From positions 1 to 20,305 of the forward strand of contig NZ_LGDG01000019.1 of NCBI RefSeq assembly GCF_001279775.1: a stretch of DNA of 20,305 bases. Direction: 5' to 3'. Each line of letters opens with the position of its first letter. The stretch's first letter is position 1. The translations under genes were made by a program, and so were the position numbers. The notes beneath the pieces are model-generated. The model ran no database searches. It saw nothing but the letters and a program-made list of their open reading frames with translations, and was not told where the DNA came from. Positions 14,308 through 20,305 of this stretch are shown here, piece after piece. The DNA is from Streptomyces sp. MMG1533 (GTDB lineage Bacteria > Actinomycetota > Actinomycetes > Streptomycetales > Streptomycetaceae).

Positions 14308-17160
14308 CTAGTCGAGCTTGTAGTTGATCGGGAACTGCTCCAGGGTGGCCCCGGCGTAGCTGCCGGTGTTCTCGTTGGCCTTCACCAGGACGTAGTCCAG
14401 CTTGCCATTCTCCCAGGCCCGCAGAAGGTCGCCCGCGATGCGGACGTCCGCGGCCTTGCGGCTCAGCATCTCGGCGATGATCGTGTGGACGTACTCCGAG
14501 GTGCCCTGCCGGACCATCCAGCCCTTCGCGGGGCCGGCACCCTGACGCCAGATCAGGTCGCTCTTCGGCGCCTTCGCCTCGACGATCAGATAGCTGCCGT
14601 CGTCCCGCTTGTACAACTGGTCGAACATGTTGGCGCCGTTGGGCGTCTTCGGCAGGGTCACCGGCGAGTAGTCCGCGTACCGCTCCGGCACGACGTGGAC
14701 GCGGGCCGCCTCCTCGCCGAGGCGCTCGGGGATGGCGCTGTTGTTGGGCGTATCGGGGAGCCGTGCGTCGTAGTCCTTCTGGGCCTGAGCGAGAGCGTCC
14801 TGAAGTGCCTGGTCGCCTGGGTGCGCCTTGGCCGCTTTCTCCGCCGCGGTGAGGTCCGCGGCGACCTGGCGGTCCTTCGCCACACCGTCGAGATGGTCGA
14901 CCTGGGGCTTGTCGAGGGAGTTGGGGCTGATCGGCTCCGGGGTCATGCGCGGCGGCGGCTGCTTGGAGGGCATCGAATCCCGGGCTATCCAGTTGCCGTC
15001 CGCGTCCTTGGCGAGGACGGGCAGGGCGTCGCCGTTCCCGTCGACCCCGTCGATACTGTGCCGGTGGCCGTCCGCGCGGTAGTGGTCCTTGAACCAGTCC
15101 GGGTCGGTGTTGGCCTTGTGGAGCTGGTCGTCGATGATCTTCTGCTGTTCTTCGGGCGTCCGCGCCGGCTGTGACTCGTCGGCGTCACCCGCGCCCTCGT
15201 CCGCGGTGTTCGCGGGCGTGCCCGCGTCGTCGCCGGTCCTGCCCACGTCGCCCAGGTCGTCGCCGATTCCGGGGAGCGCGTCGTCGCCGAACCGGGCGGC
15301 CAGGTCGTCCAGGGCGCCGGGGGAGATCGGACCGCCGGGGCCGCCGGGGCGCAGCCCGGTGTCCGCGGTGCCGGAGGCGGCGTTGTCCACGCTGTTGGAC
15401 GGGACGTGATCACCCGGTCCGCCGGGAACGTTGTTGCCCGCCTGGGTGCCGGGAATCGCGTTGTCCACGCTGTTGGTCGGCAGGTTGCTCGCCACGCCGC
15501 CCGGGGTGTTGCCGGCGACTCCGCCCGGACCCTCGACATGGCTGCCAGGAGTGCTCAGATCGTCGCCGACGCGGCCGACGTCGCCGACGTTGTCGAGGCT
15601 GTTGCCCAGGTTGATGTTCTGGGCGGCATTGTCGGCTGCATTGTCGGCGGCATGGGCGGGGGCGCCCGCCATGGCGGGTTCCCTGACCGGGGTGGGCGTG
15701 TTGGGGTTGTCGGCGCCGGCGGCCGGGGAGCCCGGGCTGCCGGGCTGGTCGACGACATCGCCGGGGCCGTCCTTGGCCTGCTGAAGGACGTTGCCGTTCT
15801 CGTCGAGGAGGTTGCCGTCGGGGTCGTAGTAGCGCGCCGGGGCACCGTCCTCGGTGGGCAGCTTCGTCGAGCCCTCCGGCAGTACCGGGGCGTCGTCGGG
15901 CAGCTTGATGTTCCCGCCCGGCAGCTCCGTGGCGCCCGCAGGGATCGCCGCCCCCTCCGGCAACTGCACCGTCCCGTCCGGAAGTTTCAGCGCGCCCTCC
16001 GGCAGGGTGATCGCGTTCTCCGGCAGGGCGGGGATGTCGATGTTGCCGACGCCCTTCAACGCCGCGCTGATGTCGCCGATCTTCGACAGACCCGCGCCCG
16101 CGCCCTTGGCGATGTAGGTCATCGGGTCGATGATCTTGCCCGCCTTGCCGGCGGCCGACAGTACCTTCGCCACCGCACCGGCCTTGCCTGCACCTGAGAC
16201 ACCGGCGCCCGCGCCACCCGTGAAGACGGTGGTCAGGACGTTGAAGGTGACGGCACCGGCGGCACGACCGGGGTTCTTGCCCCACTCGTCCCAGGCGACC
16301 AGGGCCTTGCCGGTCTCCTTCATCGCCGTACGCGAATCACGGATCCAGGACGGCAACTTGTCGTCCGGGAGCGTCCAGAACAGCGCGCCCGCACCGGGAA
16401 TGGAGGAGATCGCCAGACCCGTGGCGAGTTGGGCCAGGCCCTTCCAGGCCTGCCCCATCGCATCCCAGCCGCCGAAGCCGACGAGCGTGCCCAGGCCCTT
16501 GATGGTGCCCCAGATGCCGTCCACGATCAGGCCGTCCCACACGAACGACTTCACCCAGTGGCCGACCTCGTACCAGTGGTGCTTCTCCTCGACCGGATCG
16601 CCCCAGGGCACCTTGGCGTTCTTCATGTCGTCGGCTGCGAAGCCGTACTGGTCCGTGCGCTCGGTGCCGTCCCCGGGCACCATCTGCGTGCCGCCCCACA
16701 GAGCGGTGATCTTGTTGTGGGCGGTCCGCTCGGCAGCCCAGAAGGCCGCCACCGTCGCGGTGATGTCGTCCCGGATCTGGTTGTGCTCGTCGACCTTGTC
16801 CTCGTCGTACTCCCACTCGTCGTCGTCCTTGACGGAGTCGACGAACGTCACGGCCTTGGTCTTCAGTTCCTTCAACTTGTCGACGAGAGGCCGGATCTCG
16901 GTGGCGTACGAGGACAGCGCGCCGGACACGGTTTCGAGGTCGTCCCCGAACGCGTCCGCGCGGTCCTTGACCGGCTTGGTCGTCGCGAACAGCTGCTCCG
17001 CCTCCGGAGCCGTGTAGTACGCCGACAGCCCCTGGAACTGCGAATGCACGTCCCCGCCGGTCTTGCGGACGTTGCCCGCGTCCTTCTTCAGGTCCGCGTA
17101 GTCGATCTCCAACTGTGGCAGATCGCCTGTGAACTGCGGTATCTCCCCCGGTTTGAGCAC
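14308..17160 (-). CDS. Polymorphic toxin: WXG100-like N-terminus, repeat linker, PD-(D/E)xK nuclease-like C-terminus
   Basis: The 950-residue protein has a modular build. Residues 1-155 are a charged helical region like WXG100/ESX substrates. Residues 200-370 contain hydrophobic Gly/Ala-rich stretches (GLAQLATGLAISSIPGAGAL) that may insert into membrane. Residues 378-438 are seven-residue LPxGxxK-type repeats. Residues 470-670 are a Gly/Pro/Asp-rich linker with internal repeats. Residues 690-730 (DGNGDALPVLAKDADGNWIA) resemble a pre-toxin segment of Streptomyces toxins. The C-terminal ~140 residues contain FDQLY (Asp847), LIVEAKAP (Glu861, Lys863) and RQGTSEYV (Gln885), the order of a restriction-endonuclease-fold active site. 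It has no Sec signal, so type VII-like export is inferred. GTG 17160 follows a G-rich ribosome site. The next gene encodes the probable immunity protein. Confidence 0.82.
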   Translation of the reverse strand: MLKPGEIPQFTGDLPQLEIDYADLKKDAGNVRKTGGDVHSQFQGLSAYYTAPEAEQLFATTKPVKDRADAFGDDLETVSGALSSYATEIRPLVDKLKELKTKAVTFVDSVKDDDEWEYDEDKVDEHNQIRDDITATVAAFWAAERTAHNKITALWGGTQMVPGDGTERTDQYGFAADDMKNAKVPWGDPVEEKHHWYEVGHWVKSFVWDGLIVDGIWGTIKGLGTLVGFGGWDAMGQAWKGLAQLATGLAISSIPGAGALFWTLPDDKLPSWIRDSRTAMKETGKALVAWDEWGKNPGRAAGAVTFNVLTTVFTGGAGAGVSGAGKAGAVAKVLSAAGKAGKIIDPMTYIAKGAGAGLSKIGDISAALKGVGNIDIPALPENAITLPEGALKLPDGTVQLPEGAAIPAGATELPGGNIKLPDDAPVLPEGSTKLPTEDGAPARYYDPDGNLLDENGNVLQQAKDGPGDVVDQPGSPGSPAAGADNPNTPTPVREPAMAGAPAHAADNAADNAAQNINLGNSLDNVGDVGRVGDDLSTPGSHVEGPGGVAGNTPGGVASNLPTNSVDNAIPGTQAGNNVPGGPGDHVPSNSVDNAASGTADTGLRPGGPGGPISPGALDDLAARFGDDALPGIGDDLGDVGRTGDDAGTPANTADEGAGDADESQPARTPEEQQKIIDDQLHKANTDPDWFKDHYRADGHRHSIDGVDGNGDALPVLAKDADGNWIARDSMPSKQPPPRMTPEPISPNSLDKPQVDHLDGVAKDRQVAADLTAAEKAAKAHPGDQALQDALAQAQKDYDARLPDTPNNSAIPERLGEEAARVHVVPERYADYSPVTLPKTPNGANMFDQLYKRDDGSYLIVEAKAPKSDLIWRQGAGPAKGWMVRQGTSEYVHTIIAEMLSRKAADVRIAGDLLRAWENGKLDYVLVKANENTGSYAGATLEQFPINYKLD

Positions 17161-17300
17161 TCGCCCCTCGCCCCCCGTTACACCCAGACTTTGCCGACTC
17201 GACCATCCGTATCAATTGACGCGCTGCGCCCGTGATGCGGTTCCAGCGTAAGAGCTGAACGGCTGTTCCGGGAGGGGGAGTTGCTGTCGTCCGGTGAGCA

Positions 17301-17398
17301 GTGACACATGTGGGTGGGGATCCTGACGTCCAGCCGGACGTATGTGATGTCGATGTGTCGAAGCCGCCGCAGGCCGACAGTCGGCTGTGACACACGTG
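17301..17398. promoter_or_regulatory. Pair of GTGACACRYGTG direct repeats between the toxin gene and acpS
   Basis: GTGACACATGTG (17301-17312) and GTGACACACGTG (17387-17398) match at 11 of 12 positions, in the same orientation, 86 bp apart. The first contains the perfect palindrome CACATGTG. They lie in the divergent gap (17161-17430) and could bind a regulator of one or both genes. I see no gene in this gap. Confidence 0.45.
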
Positions 17399-17417
17399 CA
17401 GGCGGAGGTACCGGTCG

Positions 17418-17423
17418 TAGGGT
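17418..17423 (+). promoter_or_regulatory. Candidate -10 hexamer for leaderless acpS mRNA
   Basis: TAGGGT (17418-17423) is a typical Streptomyces -10 sequence and is followed by exactly 7 bases, then the acpS ATG at 17431. GGAGG (17404-17408) lies too far upstream to be the ribosome site. No clear -35 is visible. Confidence 0.5.
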
Positions 17424-17430
17424 GCTCGGC

Positions 17431-17802
17431 ATGAGCATCATCGGGGTCGGAATCGACGTGGCCGAGATCGACCGGTTCGCGGCGGCGCTGGAGCGTACGC
17501 CTCATATGGCCGAACGTCTGTTCCTGGAGAGCGAGTTGCTGTTGCCCAGCGGGGAGCGGCGGGGCATCGCCTCGCTCGCGGCGCGGTTCGCGGCGAAGGA
17601 GGCGCTGGCCAAGGCGCTCGGCGCTCCGGCCGGGCTGCACTGGACCGACGCCGAGGTCTTCGTCGAGGACAGCGGGCAGCCGCGGCTGCGGGTGACGGGG
17701 ACGGTGGCGGCGCGGGCGGCGGAGCTCGGCGTGCGGTCGTGGCACGTGTCGTTGAGCCATGACGCGGGGGTGGCCTCGGCGGTCGTCGTCGCGGAGGGGT
17801 GA
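17431..17802 (+). CDS. acpS: Holo-[acyl-carrier-protein] synthase
   Basis: The 123-residue enzyme transfers 4'-phosphopantetheine from CoA to the serine of apo-acyl carrier proteins of fatty-acid and polyketide synthesis. The N-terminal [16 protein letters not shown] carries the Mg-binding Asp9, and [14 protein letters not shown] carries Glu57; both motifs define AcpS-type phosphopantetheinyl transferases. [20 protein letters not shown] forms the usual C-terminus. Length is normal. The ATG at 17431 begins the conserved sequence; the open frame upstream is non-coding. It is followed 34 bp later by the convergent beta-helix gene, and by the NAD(P)HX repair gene beyond it. Streptomyces genomes commonly keep acpS and nnr close together. 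Confidence 0.96.
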   Translation: MSIIGVGIDVAEIDRFAAALERTPHMAERLFLESELLLPSGERRGIASLAARFAAKEALAKALGAPAGLHWTDAEVFVEDSGQPRLRVTGTVAARAAELGVRSWHVSLSHDAGVASAVVVAEG

Positions 17803-17836
17803 CGCGGAGGGACGACAACGACCGCCGAGCGGGCCG

Positions 17837-19009
17837 TCAGCAGATCGACTGGCTGCTGTTGACCAGGGTGTTGTTGCGGAACGTGGTGTTCGTGCCGCAG
17901 GGGCTCTCCCGGATCGCGGAGTTGGTCACCGTCAGGTTCTGGACGGTGATGTCCGAGTTGTTGGGGAACTCCGAGCGGGCCGCGAGCCGGATCTCGCCGC
18001 CGCCGGTGACGGTGCCGCTCTGGGCGGCGAGGTTCACGTTGTAGCAGTTCTCGATCAGGACCGCGTTGTTGCCGGTGTTGGAGAGGGTCACCTTGTCGAT
18101 GACCGCTCCGCCGCTCTCCGACACGCAGAACACGCCGCGTCCGCCGCCGCGCGCGACCACTTCGCCCACGCGGATGTTGGTGGGGTAGCCGCTGCCGACG
18201 CGGCCGTTGCGGTTGGCCATGCGGAAGGCCGCGTATCCGGTGCCCGCGCCCGCGTTGTCCGCGTCGACCTTCGTGACCGTCGCGTTGATGGTCTGGTTCA
18301 GGAGGAGGCCCGACTCGCCCACGTCGCGTGCCGTGACCGTGCCGATGGTGAGGCCGTCGACGCCGTACGTCTCGACCGCGTGGCTGGAGGCACCGGAGAC
18401 GTACGCGCTGTCGATACGGACGTTGCGCGTCCACTGGCTGGTGTCGCCGCGGTTGTCGATGCGGACGCCGAGGCCGGCGGAGAGGCGCATGTCGAGCCGG
18501 CCGAGGACCACGTTCTGGACGTTGCGCAGGAAGATGCCGTAGAGCGGGCTGCCGGTGAGGTTGAGGTGCTGGACCTCTATGTCGCGGGTGCCGCGGGAGT
18601 AGACCGGGGCCTGGTCGCCCGAGCCGGTGCCGGTGACGTTGATGGTGCCGCAGACGTCGAGGGCGGTGTAGCTCGGGAGCGAGATGCGGGAGCCGGCGGA
18701 CATCGAGCCCGAGCCGCGGACGACGACCCGTTCCTTCGCTGTTCGGCCTGCGGTGAGGCTGTTGACCGCTGCCTGGACCGCGGCTCGCAGGTCGGTGCCC
18801 GTGTGGACGGTCGTGCTGCCGCGGCGGGCGGTCCAGGTGCTGCCGTTGAGTACGGCCTCGGCCTGGTAGGAGCCTTCGCCGCAGGCGGCGGCCGCGGCGG
18901 CCGCGGTGGTCTGTGAGGGGACCGCGGTGGCGGGCGCGGTGAGGGTGCCGACGGAGGTCAGGAGGGCGGCGGCGCCGGAGGCGGCGACGAGTGCGGCTCT
19001 GCGTCCCAT
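17837..19009 (-). CDS. Secreted right-handed parallel beta-helix protein (pectate-lyase-like fold)
   Basis: The 390-residue protein has a Sec signal peptide (MGRRAALVAASGAAALLTSV, cleavage likely after APATA at residue 29), then an Ala-rich spacer. Residues about 45-110 form a small entry domain; from about 120 the sequence shows beta-helix repeats with short strands and Asn turns (DIEVQHLNLTGSPLYGIFLR, NVQNVVLGRLDMRLSAG, NVRIDSAYVSGASSHAVETY). Such folds occur in polysaccharide lyases and hydrolases, but no catalytic set could be assigned, so the substrate is unknown. Five cysteines, one being the last residue, suggest disulfides. The ATG at 19009 follows GAGAGGA. Two palindromic operators at 19048-19075 suggest sugar-controlled expression by a LacI-type repressor. 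Confidence 0.85.
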   Translation of the reverse strand: MGRRAALVAASGAAALLTSVGTLTAPATAVPSQTTAAAAAAACGEGSYQAEAVLNGSTWTARRGSTTVHTGTDLRAAVQAAVNSLTAGRTAKERVVVRGSGSMSAGSRISLPSYTALDVCGTINVTGTGSGDQAPVYSRGTRDIEVQHLNLTGSPLYGIFLRNVQNVVLGRLDMRLSAGLGVRIDNRGDTSQWTRNVRIDSAYVSGASSHAVETYGVDGLTIGTVTARDVGESGLLLNQTINATVTKVDADNAGAGTGYAAFRMANRNGRVGSGYPTNIRVGEVVARGGGRGVFCVSESGGAVIDKVTLSNTGNNAVLIENCYNVNLAAQSGTVTGGGEIRLAARSEFPNNSDITVQNLTVTNSAIRESPCGTNTTFRNNTLVNSSQSIC

Positions 19010-19020
19010 GGGGATGCGTC

Positions 19021-19050
19021 CTCTCGTAGAGCTCTCGTACAGCTCTCGTC
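19021..19050. repeat. Three tandem CTCTCGT repeats between operators and start codon
   Basis: CTCTCGTAGA, GCTCTCGTAC and AGCTCTCGTC lie head to tail with a 10-11 bp period. On the minus strand they fall in the 5' untranslated region of the beta-helix gene; the last copy runs into the first palindrome. One helical turn per repeat would present the same DNA face three times, but the role is unknown. Confidence 0.6.
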
Positions 19051-19075
19051 GAATCGATTCGACTGAATCGATTCA
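19048..19075. promoter_or_regulatory. Two abutting palindromic operators (LacI-family type)
   Basis: GTCGAATCGATTCGAC (19048-19063) is a perfect 16-bp palindrome. TGAATCGATTCA (19064-19075), a perfect 12-bp palindrome, follows directly. Both share the core GAATCGATTC, with centres 14 bp apart. The A/T-rich halves around a central CG are typical of LacI-family operators. They lie 39-66 bp upstream of the beta-helix start, next to a possible minus-strand promoter (TTGCCA at 19102-19097, 16 bp, CAGGAT at 19080-19075), so a bound repressor would block initiation. Confidence 0.8.
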
Positions 19076-19096
19076 TCCTGTGGGGGCCGGTGAGTT

Positions 19097-19117
19097 TGGC
19101 AAAGGGGTGGCAAAGGG
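19097..19117. repeat. Tandem TGGCAAAGGG repeat in the beta-helix promoter region
   Basis: TGGCAAAGGG occurs at 19097-19106 and again at 19108-19117, an 11-bp period. On the minus strand it covers the proposed -35 and sequence just upstream. It may be an activator site or chance. Confidence 0.45.
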
Positions 19118-19164
19118 TCAATGGCTGCGACGAGGTTCGTGCGGTACGGGGGAGACTCGACGGC

Positions 19165-20305
19165 ATGCGTACTGCGTACAACGTGGAGACGGTCAGGACC
19201 GCCGAGCGGGAGCTGATGGCACGGCTCCCCGACGGGGCGTTGATGCAGCGGGCGGCGGCCGGACTCGCCGTGGCCTGCGCGGACTTGCTGGGGCGGGTGT
19301 ACGGCAGCCGGGTCGTGCTGCTGGTCGGCAGCGGCGACAACGGCGGCGACGCGCTGTACGCCGGTGCCCGGCTGGCCCGTCGGGGAGCGGGGGTCACGGC
19401 GGTGCTGCTCGCGCCCGAGCGGGCGCATGCCGGGGGACTGGCGGCGTTGCGGCGGGCTGGGGGCCGGACCGTGACTCCGGCTGCCGCCGAGGAACTCGTC
19501 GCGCGGGCCGATCTGGTGGTCGACGGGATCGTCGGGATCGGGGGGAAGGGGGGACTGCGGCCGGACGCCGTGCCGCTTGCCGCCGCCGCCGAGCGGTCGC
19601 GGGCCGCCGTCGTCGCCGTCGACCTGCCGAGTGGCGTCGACGCCGACACGGGTGAGGTCGGCGGGGCGGCGATCCGGGCCGACCTGACGGTCACCTTCGG
19701 GACGCACAAGCCGGGGCTGCTGGTCGATCCGGGGCGGGAGTACGCCGGTTCGGTGCGGCTCGTCGACATCGGGCTGTCGTTGCCCGGAGAGCCCGCGTTG
19801 CGGGCGTTGCAGCACGTCGACGTGGCGCGGCTGCTGCCGATGCCGGGTGCCGAGAGCGACAAGTACCGGCGGGGGGTCGTCGGGATCGCCGCCGGATCCG
19901 CGCGCTATCCGGGGGCCGCGGTGCTCGCGGTCTCGGGGGCGCTGCGGGGCGGGGCCGGGGCCGTACGGTACGTCGGGCCGGCCGCGGACGCGGTCATCGC
20001 CCGCTTCCCCGAGACCCTCGTGTCGGACCGGGGTCCGCGGAAGGCGGGGCGGGTACAGGCCTGGGTCGTCGGGCCGGGGGCGGGGGACGACGCCGCGACG
20101 GTGGCGGAGGTGCTGGCGGCGGACGGACCCGTGCTGATCGATGCCGACGGGCTGCGGCTGGCGGACGCGGATGCGGTGCGGGCCCGTACCGCGCCGACCC
20201 TGATGACTCCGCATGCCGGGGAGGCCGCCGCGCTGCTCGGGGTGGCGCGGGAGGAGGTCGAGCGGGCTCGGCTGGGTTCGGTGCGGGAGTTGGCGGGGCG
20301 GTATG
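19165..20305 (+). CDS. nnr: Bifunctional NAD(P)HX epimerase/dehydratase, 5' part (3' truncated by the window)
   Basis: Visible are 380 residues of an expected ~480. The enzyme repairs hydrated NAD(P)H: the N-terminal YjeF domain (1-~215) epimerises NAD(P)HX, and the C-terminal ribokinase-like domain dehydrates it with ATP or ADP. Evidence includes LLVGSGDNGGDALYAGARLA (about 52-71) and DLPSGVDADTGEVG (153-166) in the first domain. The second domain has KYRRGVVGIAAGS (233-245), GALRGGAGAVRYVGP, IDADGL (325-330) and TPHAGEAAALLG (348-359). The ATG at 19165 has GGGGGAG about 10 bases upstream. It is divergent from the beta-helix gene; the frame is open to the window end. Confidence 0.93.
   Translation, partial: MRTAYNVETVRTAERELMARLPDGALMQRAAAGLAVACADLLGRVYGSRVVLLVGSGDNGGDALYAGARLARRGAGVTAVLLAPERAHAGGLAALRRAGGRTVTPAAAEELVARADLVVDGIVGIGGKGGLRPDAVPLAAAAERSRAAVVAVDLPSGVDADTGEVGGAAIRADLTVTFGTHKPGLLVDPGREYAGSVRLVDIGLSLPGEPALRALQHVDVARLLPMPGAESDKYRRGVVGIAAGSARYPGAAVLAVSGALRGGAGAVRYVGPAADAVIARFPETLVSDRGPRKAGRVQAWVVGPGAGDDAATVAEVLAADGPVLIDADGLRLADADAVRARTAPTLMTPHAGEAAALLGVAREEVERARLGSVRELAGRY

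Noticed and set aside
15846..16027. LPxG repeats as sortase (LPxTG) signals
   Set aside because: They are internal, lack the Thr, and are not followed by a membrane helix and basic tail.
17502..19862. Very long minus-strand open frame (786 codons) spanning acpS, the beta-helix gene and the NAD(P)HX repair gene
   Set aside because: It runs antisense to, or out of frame with, three well-supported genes. Its sequence is Arg/Ser/Pro-rich low complexity, the usual artefact of GC-rich DNA.

Overview
The window is high-GC actinobacterial DNA and is almost certainly a Streptomyces chromosome. Most third codon positions are G or C, GTG starts are common, and the order rpoA-rplQ-truA ... rplM-rpsI-glmM ... 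coaA/glmS ... acpS-nnr is the core-chromosome order known in that genus. No tRNA, rRNA, CRISPR array, transposase or prophage gene was seen.

Layout. (1) 1-2041: the 3' end of rpoA, then rplQ and truA, all forward; a dispersed intergenic repeat and a hairpin sit between rpoA and rplQ. (2) 2072-5653: a sugar-nucleotide pyrophosphorylase (probably GDP-mannose type) and a single-pass membrane protein on the minus strand, then a divergent polytopic GT87/DUF2029-type glycosyltransferase. (3) 5650-6928: promoter, leader, rplM, rpsI and a strong terminator. (4) 7041-8399: glmM. It converges on a coaA-DUF389 pair (minus) across a tandem-repeat gap. (5) 10556-12767: a 364-bp divergent region with a long hairpin, then glmS. 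(6) 12728-17160: an accessory insert on the minus strand. It holds a DUF397 gene whose tail overlaps glmS, remnants of its usual DUF5753 regulator partner and of another gene, and an intact toxin/immunity pair: a 950-aa polymorphic toxin with a WXG100-like N-terminus and a PD-(D/E)xK nuclease-like C-terminus, with an Imm49-like immunity protein. (7) 17431-20305: acpS, a convergent secreted beta-helix protein with two abutting palindromic operators in its promoter region, and the 5' part of the bifunctional NAD(P)HX repair gene.

How the genes work together. GlmS and GlmM are successive steps toward UDP-GlcNAc, the peptidoglycan precursor. CoaA starts CoA synthesis, and AcpS uses CoA to activate acyl carrier protein. 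The ribosomal and RNA polymerase genes make this a growth-related neighbourhood. The toxin/immunity module interrupts it between glmS and acpS, and the broken DUF5753/DUF397 genes beside it suggest a site of repeated gene turnover.

The observations most worth a second look are the toxin/immunity module with its repeat-rich linker, the double palindrome at 19048-19075, the four genes that share a TANNNT-N7-start arrangement suggesting leaderless transcripts, and the dispersed and tandem repeats in two intergenic gaps.
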